DNA of 64,000 nt. Origin: Setaria digitata. Its lineage: Eukaryota; Nematoda; Chromadorea; Rhabditida; Setariidae. Positions 36,880 to 50,400 of the stretch are shown in pieces (within the stretch, counting starts at the first letter, position 1; every line of letters starts with the position of its first letter). The notes beneath the pieces were generated by a model that saw only the letters and a list, made by a program, of their open reading frames with translations, was not told where the DNA came from and made no database searches. The stretch lies in assembly GCA_003640385.1 (NCBI GenBank), contig RCAB01000033.1, positions 124,001 through 188,000 on the forward strand, written 5' to 3'. A program made the position numbers and the translations under genes.

Positions 36880-39800
36880 TCTCCAAACCAATATACAAGC
36901 TTTTTGTCGTCGCAACGTTTTCCTGCGACTCTTTCACCAACCATCCGTTCAAAGCCACCACCCTCTCGAACGCTGTCGTCTGCCAACCTCTACAATCGAC
37001 GGACTACGTCAAGAGTATCGACCACTTCAGCAACCAAATTTACTGACTACTTTGACAGCGATTTGTTTCTCTATCAAGGTTCATGGTAGTACAGCCTGAA
37101 AGTATGCTTTTAGAGCTTCTCTGCAATTTGTTTCCCTGATTTGCAATCACCGTAAAAGGTGGAAGCGAAGCTGTTGAAAATCTTATAAGTGTGAAAGATG
37201 GTGGAACAACATTTTTCATTCAAGCACACTTACGGATACTATTGGGCTGAGAATCCGACAATGAAATATAGAGTACAGATAGTACTGGCCTTGATAACTC
37301 TTATCAACAAGTATTCAGGACCGGTGAATGATGTTATCATACTACCACAGATTCATCTATCTAGTTTTCGGCGCGTACTTTACGAGACACACCATCTCTC
37401 TTCTGAGTTATAGAAAGAGTGTAAGTTGGGCAGAGAGGAAGGGCGGATGCAACCACTGCTGTTTTGGCAAACGATCATCATCATCACATCGTCGGGATGC
37501 GTGGCATCATCAATTGAACAGACGACGACAGGTCGGTCTACCACTGCAGGCATTTGTGCGAAGCGAAAGATACATGGAGAAGCAAGGGAAAGAGATGTAA
37601 ATAGCTGAAAGCGTTGACATGCACGTACAGAGGTGGAGAGGGAGAGGAGGGCAGAGAATCACAGCTGTCAGTAAATTCGATAGCATCGAATGAGCGCAAT
37701 ATTTGCAATGCTTTCTGTCGTTTTTCTACTGGTCGTGAATTTGTGTCGCGTGAAATTTGTGTTCGACAGACGTTTTCCTGCGGTTTTGAATGAGAGTTCT
37801 TTAGAAAGATTTGTTGTTGGTTAGATGCTTTATAGTGTTTCAATTACTAGGAGGTAGAGGTGAAGATGGATGCCTCAGTCTTCAGGCATGGCGCGTCCAT
37901 CCTAACATATCCATGCTGCATTTTATTTTCCTGTGATGCTGCTGCTACTGCTGCCACTGCTACTACTGCTACTACAACTACCGCTACTTCTATTACTACT
38001 ACTACTACTACTACTACTACCACTGCTGTAGTTTTGTTCACCTTTACATTTGTATAAAATTAACTCGTTTCTTTCAAATATTTAGCGCTCGTGCTTTCCG
38101 TAACTTCATTTGAACTGCTTTGTCACCTCTAGTTCCCATGGGGATAATAGCTATTACTCTTCCTTCCCATTATGAAACTCCGCTCCTTATCTCCTTCTTT
38201 GCATTTGCAAATCTAAATTCTTCCTTCATACTCAGTGAACATTTTGAATTGTTTTCGACGCCTTTCACATTTTGTGATTGAGTCGTACGTATTTGACGGT
38301 CCGTTTATCTATTATGCAGTACAGTAATTTATTGGCCCATAGTGCATTCTTTTTCCAGAAACATTTATCTGCTTGATGTAGAACTCGCGTAATAATCGGC
38401 TATGTCCCGTGGTAAGCTTCAAAACTTTTTTTCTACTTCTAATTAGTCGAAGCTAACCTTAAAATTGGTAAAATTGCGATGTCCGCTATCTAGTATGCTA
38501 ATTCATCATTGTCCTTGTAATATATGTTATTCATAACTTATTACTGATTTTTCCATCTTTTTATTCTTCATTACTGTTTTTTTACTGATACTATTAAATG
38601 TTTTCGTCCTCGTTTTATTTTTATTATATTATTGTTATTGTTAAGTTATTATCGTTATTACTAATTATTATTAATTATTATTTGTTATCATTACTGTTGT
38701 TATCGTTATTATTATTATCATTATTATTATTAATTATTATTGTTTATTATTACCTGTTGTTATTTACTATTACTTAATTTGTTATTAATTATTATTGTTA
38801 TTGCTATTATTACCATTGTTGTTATTTATTATTACCTGTTATTTACTGTTGTTATTTATTATTATTAATATTAATCACTATTTTTATTACCATCGTCACC
38901 AATATTATTATTGTTATTGGCATTAAATTATTATTTATTAATAATAGTTATTGCTGGTTATCATTATTATTAGTTATTGCTCTTATTCATTGAATTATCA
39001 ATTTTAGTTAATTATTATTTCTTATTATTATAGTTTCAGATTTAACGTGCGATGAGATAATGCCAGCTGCTGATGAGGTGGAAAGAGTGAGTTTATTACC
39101 TTTTTTTTTTTTATTCCACGAAGCTTTTGCATCAAAAGAACTAAGTTGTTAAAATTTCGTTGTTGGTTCTTTTACGGTAATGTTCATAAATGCTTCCTTT
39201 TTTTTTTTTTTTTTTTTTTTTAATTTTAAGAGAGATAATCGACGCTTCTTTCAACAGTCAGTTGGGCTACCCATAGCTCGAATCGCTCCAGTTCTGCCGA
39301 GCGCTGCGTTACAACAGAATTCACGTCACTTTGTTAAGGTTAGTTTTTGTATTATCATAAACTTCATGATGTCTTAATTTTATCATCTCTCTTTCATGGG
39401 TAGAATATTCATGCTTTATGCTTTTTTCAGACTTATATAAGGAGTCAGGCAAATTCAGCAGTTTCTGCAGGCTGCTCAAACGGTAGTCAAAAAATGGTGC
39501 ATACATATGGAACAACACCACTTTCTTCCACTCCACAGTGTGCCAGTGCTATTCCTGTTCCTGGTCGCTCGAAGCTAGTTACTGTACGTCCGGTTGGAGG
39601 CGCACACTCTTTTTTAAAATCATGTTAGATTGAATTACTTCTTTCTTCTAGATAAAGTTATGTGTATTGTAAGCTTTATTCATTTCTGACCTTCATTCTG
39701 AGCAGAACCCAATACCATTTTCGAGAATTTAGAGTTCTGTCAGAAACTTTCCATATTTCATCATCAGAACGATGGCTGAAAACGAGGAAAAAGTGAGGTG

Positions 39801-42800
39801 GTACTCTTCTCTATGAAAAAAAAAGTGTGTAAAGCAAGTCATTTTTCTGGAAGTCTGAAGTAACTGTTAGGATTGTACATCGTAAATGATAACGGCAGCG
39901 ATATTGGTTAGAATAAATTTGCCATTACTCAGCAATTAGTTTAATATCACTTTTGTGTGCATCACGAACTTTAGCTGTGTATCAAGAAGAAATAGGTTTT
40001 TATTTTTAGACGATATTGCTGAGCTCAGTGGTAGCCCCATGACGACAGTGTATCTTCAGCAACAACATAACATACATTTAACAAATGCAGCGCAACCTGT
40101 TCTTTCTTTGTCGTCGTCGCGTGCGCGGGAATTTGATGAATCACGCGTTGTTCGTTCTTCCTCAGCTGCTTTTGCAAACTGTGGGAACACTGATTCACGG
40201 TATGATAGCTAACTTGGAGTATTTACCCATCCACATTCTTTTTTATTGTTTTTTGTTACGGTTTCTTTTGTTAGCTGGTTTTTTGTTAGTTTAAGATATT
40301 TAGTTGACTCTTATTAGTTATATACTTTTCACTTTTCATTAGTCGATATGTGGCATCTGGTCGAAGTGGTATTGGTGCTGGCGATCTACCTGTTCGAAGC
40401 TCTGTTCGAGTTAATCCACTAGTAAGCAGTCCGGTACGTTTCATCCTAGATGATTAGTTTACAGATACTACTGCCAACTTCCGAACAGTGAAAAACTGGC
40501 TTATTTGCATTTTTCTTTTGATATAACCTCGAAAGCACTGTTGAAATGTGATATTTATTGCAGTCGGCAGCTACACCTTCCCGAAATGGTTGTAAGCTAG
40601 CTGCGAAGGTTTGTTCTTTTTGGTTTTATACGCTTCAATTTTTTTAGGGAATCTTACTGGTTGTTTTGTGTCACAAGGAAGGGCCTGGGAAAGAAGAAAA
40701 TTTTTTAATGTGCGGAAAAGCTTTCCTTACTCTTTCCATCGTATAGTTTAAATAGTTTCAGGATTTCCTGCGTAGTGCGAAGGTGTTAACTCGTATTTCT
40801 GATGAGAGAACAGAAGTGAAATCTACCATTATGCCTGCGTCAACTGTAAACATATCTAGTCCCTCCTCTGCTACATCTGTTACTGCGTTGCATAACACAT
40901 GTAGTCCTGTTCCTGCTGGTCAGCATGATAATACAGCTGGTACTTCGTATGCCGGACCAAGTGCACGACCCACTATTTTACGTAAAAATCGAGAATTAGG
41001 TAACTTTGTTGCTATAGTGAAGAGTTAGACATAATTATTCATTTGTTCTTCTTGTTGTACGATAATATTTCTGTCACTTTTCTAGATAAGATTTCTTGAC
41101 AACCCACTTTTTCAGGCTCTCTTTCCGCGGTGCGTCGCCTAATTGTTGCAGAAACTCATTCTCATGCAGGTCCATATCAGGAAGTAGTGGCATCCTCTGT
41201 AGCTACAGTGAAAGATGATTCGGGGCAAGTTTTGCTTTTGCTTTAGCCCTTAATCCATCATGTCTATCAGTCTATAATCTATCGTCATACTTTTCAGTTT
41301 TATGTGTTTCAAGCGCACAAATACTGGAGATAGTCGCTCACTGGGTGGGGCATCGTGCATGTCGCCCGATGCTCGCGGAATTTTTACTAGAAAAACGCCT
41401 TCAATTCTCATTGGCAACATTGTTCAAAATACAAAGAATTTTTCAGATCAGGTTGGACAGATTTCCGTTTTTGGGAAATAAGTATTTATTACAATGGAGA
41501 AAATTAACAAATTTGCATATTGAAATGGCGATGTTTATTGAAATCCATGAGTGATCACAGAGCTTGTTTTTAATTCAAGTTCTATTTAAGGATACACTTG
41601 TCGAGACTGCAGAAATATCGCCGCGGAAAAGATTGAGGAAACAAAATTTCGATTGTACAAATACAGAAAAAATGAAGGTTGTTTCATTCCAGTCATTTTA
41701 TATGTCAACGGATTCTTCAGCGTTTTTTTCTTTCTTTTAATGAAATATTTCAGTTGCTTATAAGTACTGATCGAGTCATTGGGGAATCCTTCGTTACTGT
41801 GAAAGATGAACTGACGTGGAAATCTGCAGATCTTGAGTGTGAAGCACAGTATGTTTTTTTTTGTGTTTATTGATCCATACTTTACAAGTATAACTTATGA
41901 CAGTTTGGTAGTACCAGTTAAATGATTTATTCATTCCGTATTAAAATGAAATGAGTACTTCATTATTTAACCTCTTGTTTAATATTATTTAGTGGATTGG
42001 TTCATCTACTGGTTTCATCAAACTGCTTTTCTCGTAAGCGGTGCTGTTTAAAATGTCTGAACTTCAGAACCATTCATAAATTATGGAAAAGGTACTTTAC
42101 AGACAAATGGAAGATGCAGCAGTACTTGAAAAGGTGCCAAGACGGCGTAGCCGGGTACGCATAGATAATGGGACAGGGACGGCGTCGCTGCAGCAGCGTG
42201 TGTCAGCGTCAATTCCCCACCGGATTAATTCCGATAGTTATGCAAAGGTGAAGAGGATGAAGAAAGCTCAAGTTTGCTTTTGCTGTTTATTACTGTTTCA
42301 CGATAAAACTTTTCTATTTGGGAATTGTTTTCAAGTATCATATCAGAGCAATATTGATTTTTCCTGATTGCAGTGGTTTACTCGCCAAATGTATCCGGTT
42401 TCCTTCAGTTTAGATTTGCTTTAACATTTTCTGTTATACTCCACGTCTTGAGATTTGCACTACATTCTATCAATGTATTTTCTTAAAAACTTTTTCCAAA
42501 TCTCCCTGTTTTACTCTTTTATTCGAGCATTATCTTCCCTAAAAAATTTCACTGGCAAAAATTTTGCTTCATTTTCTAATTAAATTAGTTAGCATCACAT
42601 TGAACTTCAGAAATTTTAGATAGTTCAACGGAATAAATTACCTGCAGCAGGAGTTCCAGTTATTGATGGACTGGAATCCAACGCATGGTTGGGTGATAGT
42701 TTTACTGACGAAAGGAAGACAGGACTGCAGTATGGGCAAACAGATTGTACACGTGTGGAGTCTATAGAAACTCATATTAACGAAAGATGGGATGAAGAAG

Positions 42801-45800
42801 TGGAAGTCCAGAAAATTGAGGATACTACTTACTTGATGTGCCGTATATTCGGGTGATTTTCTGTTTGGTTTATGATTGGCTGCAGTTATAGGAGTTGTTT
42901 CATTCATGTTTTTCTAATTAGTTCGAGACGATGGTTATCCTTACATGCTTTAAGTTATTAGTTTCAGATGGAAAACTGAATATTCAAGAAATAAAACAAC
43001 ATGAATTAACTTATGTCCTGTAGTTCCCACTGATATATGTTGACCTTAATTTTAGCAAATATACATAACGGTAGTTTTCTGTATGCCGTTACATTTACTT
43101 CGCATCATTTATAAAACTTGCTTGTAGGTTGGAAGTGTCTGTCCCAAATACTCATCCAAGAAGCCATCGAATTCTTCATAGATCATCATGTGATTTATCA
43201 ACGGCATTCTGCTTCTTTGATGAGGATAGAATGAATGGAAACATTCCACCAGGCAATTTACATGAAATCCTCTCTCGCGTAAATATTTTCGTAATTTGTT
43301 TGAAATATTTTTGTTTTCGTTAGAAATAAGTGAAGGTTCCGGTTGTGGCTTGGTTTTTATGATTTTCTGCATTTTCGTTCCAGATATGGCGTAATCATTA
43401 GTCAAAACACCGCTATGGGTCTCTGTTTTGTGATCTCCATTTTCAGCTCTTGTCATGCGTATTTATAGGTGAGATATGATAAACAGGAAATGATAACAAA
43501 AGAACCAGTTGGGTCGGGTGCATCGAAAAATCCCGCAACAGAAAACAAGTCGAATATTCAGAATGGTGATGAAGGAGGTGAAAACCAATGTCGTCAGATT
43601 ACTGAACAAGTACAAATTTTATGATGGCTGTTAAGTCTGTTATTTCAGTAATTATGGTTCTGAATCTCCAGTGAAATTTCTTTAGTACTGAAGTTTAGAA
43701 GCATTCACTTAACGGTTTTAAGTTGGCCTTTCTAATGTGAATTGAATGGTAATTAGTAAACCGTAAGGAATATGTGCACATATTTATTTAGAGTGATGAA
43801 AGCCATGACCAGATTAAACGTTAGTAATTATTTGGGAGAGCAGGAAATGAGTATTTGCTCTTTATCTACAAGTCAGACCACTAATCCACAGTCTCTCAGG
43901 TTCACAACTTTAGGTAAAAAAGGCATTGTGTTTTTCACTAAATTCAGTTACGATTTTGCAAGTGTGCATACCTTTTTATGATGATAGGAAAGGTATATTT
44001 GTTTTTATAGAATCGGAAGGTCCTTGCTCAAATGCTTCTTTGTTCTGGTTTAAAAGATCGTTGGCAGCGTTTTGATCGGATCTCCAACTGCGAGCGTGTA
44101 ATAAAACGAATATACGTGAAGCGTTGGATGTTACAGGAACATTTCCGCAGTACCACAAGGCGGTGTGTAACAGCCGATATTGAATTAAATTCGAATTTGG
44201 TTTGTATTCGTGATTTTTCGTTCATTTGCTACATTGATACATTTGATTTCTAATACTGAACAGTGTTTGATTTCCAGAAGTTCCACGATTTACAGGTTGC
44301 GCCGCTGGAAGATTATTCACTTATAGCAGCGAAGAGGCAGGCGGAGAAGTTTCTTGAAAATTATCCGATTTGTCCACCTTCAACTTCTGATAATATTTTT
44401 GAGAAGAATATTGATAATGGGCCTGCATACGTTTACAAATATCTGGAAGAGGCTTTAGAAGCTTGCACACGCGTAGGGAGTAATGGCCTAGCAGGAACAG
44501 GCCATGCGTCATTTCAAGAAAGTACACAAACAGGTGTTAGATTATCTCGTACCCTACAGCCACTTGGTTGTTTGAGTCGACGTGATCCGGAAACGGAGAT
44601 GCTACAAGCTGTTGCAGAAGTTCTTGCAGAAATTATTGAAGTTGTTATCGAAAATGACGAAGAAGGTGAGTTTCATTTTGTATTTTCCGCGTATTATTTG
44701 CTGATAGAAACCAACTTTGTAAGGTTTTGAGTGTTTGCTCCAAACGAAATTTTCTATTTTATAGAAAAGGGAGAAGAAGGAAGTGGACAACAACATTCGG
44801 GAAGAAAAAGAAAAAAGAAAAGCAGTCATTTTGTAGAGATCAAAATTACAGATCGATTTGGAACTTTTGAGCTACCTCACGCTTTACCTCAAGTATGTTA
44901 TTTCATCCTGTTCAAAAATTCTAGATGCCCTGCAGGAATTAGATTAAAATATGTTCCGAATACAACTTTCATTAGGGGAATTTATTTGAATTGTATTCTT
45001 TATTGAGGATTGATCTTTTGGGCATTTTAGTCATCTGCTTAAGGACAGGAAGAAGGAGACTTTCTTCTGATTTATTTTCCTGTATTTAAGTAGAGTACGT
45101 TTTGAAATATGCAGTGAATGATAGTATTGCATATTCATTATGAAGCAGCAGTCATTATCGCTGATTTTGAATGGTTTTTTTTCTGAAGGACAAAAGTTTT
45201 CATATTGCAGTGGGCAAGAAATTATTTTATATTTACTGTCTCATTCTACGTATACCTTCCGCATAATTTCCCTTTCCTACTTCTGTTGTTATTAATGAGT
45301 AAGTTATAGTTCTAAGCTGTGAAGTTTTAACTGTTATGAGAGATTATATGAGCGGTATTGGTTTCAGGCTTCCAATAATATTGTTGCTCTATATGATAGT
45401 ATAAATCAGTACACCCTTAGCAGAAAAAGGAAGTCGGAAGCTCTCGATGCCGATGATGCTTTCTTTATGAATATCGAAAAAGAACTGCATCGTAAAAAGA
45501 AACGGACTGGCGGAGATAAAAGTCTTTCACGCTCATTACATTCTTTAAGGTTTATTGACTTCATTGTTTTTATAAATACAGATCTTATGAAATATATATG
45601 ACGGGGTAGGTTTTTCAATTTTTGTATTCCATATATAGTATCAAAGTTTTATTTGTTAAGTCTTCATTGCAAAAGTTCAAAGCACACTGGGAGAATATAG
45701 AAATAATAGACAGTCCAGTATCGAGCAAAAATTGACTGTAAAGAGTTAAGAATGCCTTATCAGATTTGTTTCCCAATACTTCGGAATGTCTGGAGGAGAT

Positions 45801-47413
45801 TTTCAGTCAGGTACGAGCAGTACATCAGAGGTTGTCAGACATGCGAAAGGCTGAACGCGACAATTTGAGTGAAGCAACAAAGCAGATGCTGAATCTTGTC
45901 AAATACAGTGACCCTACTTCTTATGTCGAACTGATAAATGGTCACAAAGAAGTTAGTTTGTTCCTGATTGATTTATTTAAGAATATGATGATAGAATTTT
46001 TTTTAGCAAGTAAGAAATGCGAGCGGGGATTTTCTGAAATTCAGGATTTAGTTGCAGTCAAAGCTTTACGTATATATCATTTCATTTCCTTGGTTTATGT
46101 GTAGCCAAGTCGATTTTATGTTGTGGTATACTTTTTTGAGGATTGTCAGCCTTATGACAGTGAAAGTGTGCGGGAACAAAAATGGCAAAATCGGCTCCTG
46201 TCATTTACTAAAGCAGTTCCAGCGAAGATTGTTCCTACTTCAAGGAATTATGATCCAAATGTAGCAGTGAAGCTCCTTCCACCAATGAATTATACCCTCA
46301 GATTGTTTCGGGTTTATTTTTTATATATATATATATGTATATGTATATATTTGAGGTCGGAAATGTCCATCTAACAAAGTGTAATGAAATATGTAAGTCA
46401 TATAAAGGATGTAATTTTTTTTTTTGCTTTCTGGACTGATACTGAAATCGCAGAGTTATTTATGATTGGCTGTAAGACACGCAGACATTGATTTATCTGT
46501 CGAAGGTGGTTAATTTAACATTTCATAATTATCTTTAAATTGTTGAATAATTTCAAGGAAAAATTTGTTCGTCCGCTTAAGCGCTTTCGGTCGGGAACGA
46601 AGCGAACGCGCAAAAGTCAGTCACGCAGGGGTCGTGGTCGGCAGCGCGGAAGTGTTATACGTTCCAAGAAAAAATCACCGACCCCTGAGCCGCAGCTGGA
46701 AGATCTCGAACCACATTTTACAGCTGCGGAAATGAGCGTGATGTTCAAGAAGGAGTTTGGGATGGATATGAGGACATTCAGGCTAGTTTGGATTGCCCAT
46801 AATTTATTTTTTGTTTATTTTATGGTAGCTTTGATCAGTTGACTGACTTTTCTAAACCAACAACTCTGTTTTCAAATTTTTCTTTTCACTGCGAAAATTT
46901 AGGTACGAACGTTGCTCACAACAAGATTCAACATGTGTTGATCAGGAGCAACTATCGATCAGTAGAGAACGGCAAATGGAGCGAGGATTGGGGGGAACAC
47001 AGTTATCGGCTCGAATTCAGTCTTCTGCAGATTGTAACTTGTTAAAGAGCATTGTAACTGGTGAAGTGGAAAATGGAAGTTCGGTTGTTGGGGAATTCGT
47101 GGAGACCGTTTTGGAAAATCCAGAGAGGATTATAGAAAGTATCAGGAGTAGGAAAGCTCCACATGGCATTGGAGATAATGGAAGTTATGTTAGTTCATCG
47201 GTAACAGTGCCTTATTTTGATCGTACCCTAAATGATGAAATTAGTTTGTTGGAGCATGTCCAAACACGTGGTCGATACATACGTGAGCATTTCGCCACGT
47301 TGTTACACGCACTACGAATTAGTGAACTATTGACAGTGAAAGCGATCAAAATGTTTAGGAACTATACAGCAGATTTGTTCGAGCGAGAAAACAGAAGCGC
47401 GAGTTCAGTCTGA
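36880..47413 (+). CDS. Large basic, Ser/Thr-rich protein of unknown family (about 1,400 residues, about 24 exons)
   Basis: Exons: 36880-37078, 39040-39086, 39231-39338, 39431-39583, 40010-40199, 40343-40433, 40564-40608, 40762-40999, 41116-41224, 41298-41451, 41591-41677, 41754-41848, 42103-42247, 42620-42852, 43128-43278, 43469-43609, 44011-44199, 44278-44665, 44765-44892, 45368-45549, 45744-45951, 46105-46311, 46558-46781, 46903-47413 (TGA). Nearly all junctions keep phase. Unresolved: the start (upstream of 36,880) and the 39583/40010 junction. The N-terminal third is Ser/Pro/Thr-rich; basic patches look like nuclear localisation signals (GRKRKKKSS, RKKKRTG, SRRGRGRQRG); helical blocks include LQAVAEVLAEIIEVVIEND and QVRAVHQRLSDMRKAERDNL. 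No signal peptide or membrane segment. I infer a nuclear, perhaps chromatin-linked, protein. Two introns need GC donors (41225, 46782). A plus-strand open segment at 43,792-43,907 does not fit the phase and is left out. Confidence 0.72.
37935..38029. repeat. CTG/CTA trinucleotide repeat
   Basis: Imperfect GCTGCTACTGCTGCCACTGCTACTA-like units pass into about eight pure ACT/CTA triplets. It lies in an intron, so the open frames seen through it (Ala, Thr or Val runs) are artefacts. Confidence 0.8.
38590..39030. repeat. Long degenerate ATT/TTA(TTG) microsatellite
   Basis: About 440 bases made almost only of ATTATT, TTATTA, GTTATT and CATTATT units ending just before an exon of the orphan gene. 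It is by far the longest simple-sequence tract in the window. Confidence 0.85.
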
Positions 47414-50400
47414 ATTAATCGTCTTTTCGAACTTCATCTAAAATGTTTTTTGTATATTAAACATAAATCTCACTCAATCTGCAATGTGTAATTTTTGTCT
47501 CCGTCAAGCTTGTACTATTACGATCTGGTTCACGGTTTATTTTGATTTCTTTCCTTTGAGAATTGACACACTTTTCAACTATTCCATATAGTGGAAATCT
47601 AATTAATTTCTTTGCTCGTAAAAGTAGTGGTTAAAACGATTTTTGGGACATGTCTACTACATATGATCTCTACTTATATGATGTTTGTTCACTGCAGCTT
47701 TGCTTTGTTTACTTGATGTCAAATGGATGTTATTTAAATGGACGTACATTTTCTATAATAGCACTTAATTAAAAGCAATTATAATTTGTTTCTATCAGGG
47801 AGATTATGTTCATGTCAACCCTTTGGAGATGCATTGTGCGACCTACCATGTATTTTTCCACTGTCATCCATTTTTTTTTTTCTCAAGTGTTTCTTTATCC
47901 ATTGTATTCAGTCTGGATTTATTGCAATTATTTATGTTACTGGTAAAATCTAAGAAGTTCTAAAAACTGTAGTTGCTGTTGATTGGGACAGGTGAACTAA
48001 ACTGATATGATTCGGCGCTGCTTTCTCTTTTAATCGGTGTACTGTTGTGTTTCTCATTTTAAGTATGTGAAAAATATTGTTTATGGGCAACCATGGACAG
48101 TATTTCATATTGTTTGTCTCCTATATTATCAGCACGGTTATTGTTAGTCTACATGTTTGACTTCCATGTTTACTGTCGAAGAAATAATTCTTCCAGTCTG
48201 AGATAACTTGTAACTAATAATAATAAGCAGGTTCTGCCATTTCGAATCGTTTCTAAAAAATTCAGAGTAATGTAGAGATTATCGCCATCTCATTTGCGTT
48301 TGATTTTCGTTTGTCTTACCAGCTGTGGGGTCATACCATTTCCTGATATTCTCGCACCTATCCGGAATTATTTTTCCCTGTTGAAGTCGTTAATATTGTT
48401 GTCGCTTTTGTTTTACTTTTTTTTTCTCATAAGAATGCGCTCATTCTTTGTGACTTTACATGTGTAGAAAATTTAGCTTTAATCAAGAAGGTGGAAGTGC
48501 CAGGACTTTGGTAACGAGACCGATTTTATTTGTTAAATTCTTTCTCGAAATCTCAGACTTGGTAGTAAGGTTTTAAAAAAGTGGCATTTATAGATTCAAG
48601 CAAAACTATGCAAGTTTACGGCTGCAGTTACTGCCTGCTTTAATTATCCTTAGCTTATGATCATGGCTCGTTTGTGGGCATTGTGTTTCTGTTGGGCTGT
48701 TTAGTTTCTGCGTGGAAAATGCTGCCCGTAGTTTGTTTAATCGAAATCACGGTTTGTTATTTGGTGTGGAATTTTAGAATAAGTTCCGAGAATTTCGTAG
48801 AGAGCTCTTGGGCTGTCAGAGTAGCGCGAATCTGCTGCTGGCTACTGTTAATATGGTGAATGATAATTTTATTGTGCTGTGCCGAAAAAGATGATTATGA
48901 AGGTTGTAGAAATGTGGTGTTGTGGTTATATGAAAAGCTAAGTAGTTTTGGGCTTGTTCGGAAGTAGATATTGGTCAGTTGGTGGTTCTCATGATACTTT
49001 GTTTTACGTCATCATCTGTATGCATTTAGCCTACACTTTGGTTTGTGAGACTGTAGAATATCAGAGAGTTGGGGTCATGTCCAAGTTACTCGCTTATAAT
49101 TATCATGAAAAAAGTGAAGACCCGTTGTCTTCATTGATAGATAAGCCAGGGCATGTGGCTAGAAATCTGGATTGGATATTTTGCAAACAGATACGGGTAA
49201 GGGAATAGTGTACAACAGGATAGGAATAGTCTCAGTTATTTTCGTGCTGCAGATTGCAGGGTGAAGTGATGGTTCTATTGAAACGAAGGGATTTATGAAG
49301 AAGTCGAGTAAGGTTTCCGATTTCTGCGCTGGTAATGGTTTTGAATTAAGGATATCCGGCAATTCATCCTGTTTCCTTACTCATCCCATCTGGTACGATT
49401 AGAGAGGGCTGTGTTATTGCAGAGATTAAAAAAATATCTAGGAAAAAAATAGGTCCAGAAGACCTTTCATTTACAGGTGAGCTTTTCTTTGAATGGCTTT
49501 GGAGGAAATAATAATCGTGCTGAAATGCATTCGAAAATATGCTTAAAATCGTTGCAAGTAATATATCACTAACGAAGTCCGGAGATATGACGTAATGTAC
49601 TTATGGAAACTTAGCCATTCCAAACAACTCGTTTCTGCAGGTTTCTTGTGTATGAGAACCTACTTTCCATAAAATTCTACATTTTCGCATGGCTCTTTGA
49701 ATGGGGGAACATGTCCTTCAGCGTCACTGTTGTAATTCAGTACTGTTGTCCAGCTGCGCTACAGTTTAGGAGTTTATTCTCTTGAGATAGAAGGACGAAA
49801 TGATATGACCAGTGATCGTATTTCAACTGATTATATTATAGGTGACAGCGACCCGTTTTCCTTCATTATTTGTCCATTTTTGTCTGAACTAACTTAAGTT
49901 CATTGAAATTAATAAATTGATGGACTTGGCTAATGTTTTACCTTTATCAATTTTAAGATTTACAGAAAAATCTGGAGATCCTTCCAGTAAAAAATGCATC
50001 CTCTGTACTACTGTAGAGTTACGTCTTTTTTAAAACAAGATGGAAGTTGCAATTTTTCTTCACAAAGTCCAGTGACAGGAACTGTTCATATGTTTGGGTT
50101 TTGTGGAATACACCAAATTTCATGAATCATTGCAACCCAATTGTTTAGGATTTCTGTCCGTTTAACATACTTTTAATGGCATCCCATCTGTTCTGTGATT
50201 ATTAACTAGTTTCTCTGACTCTAATATCTGCTTGTCCCATGAAACAACATCACTCATCAGCCAACAACGTTCGTCAAGCCTATTCCATCACTTCGTTTTA
50301 TGCTCGAAGCACAATACTGATTATCTTTTTGATTTGGTTTCACTGGATGAAAATCTCTTCTAATTCACCTAGTTCTGAGTGGAAGGACTGCCTGAAAAAT

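Larger units (their letters stand above)
37079..39039 (+). other. 2-kb intron of the orphan gene rich in simple repeats
   Basis: Holds a less AT-rich part (37,400-37,860) with several overlapping short frames, none with matching splice sites, then CTG/CTA triplet DNA and a long ATT/TTA triplet-like tract. It might hide an alternative promoter or first exon, which I cannot demonstrate. Confidence 0.4.

Noticed and set aside
36827..37096. ATG-started frame over the first exon of the orphan gene
   Set aside because: The other frame joins in phase to the next exons through good splice sites; the ATG frame does not.
37847..38057. Val-, Ala- and Thr-rich ORFs
   Set aside because: Produced by a trinucleotide repeat inside an intron; no splice partners.
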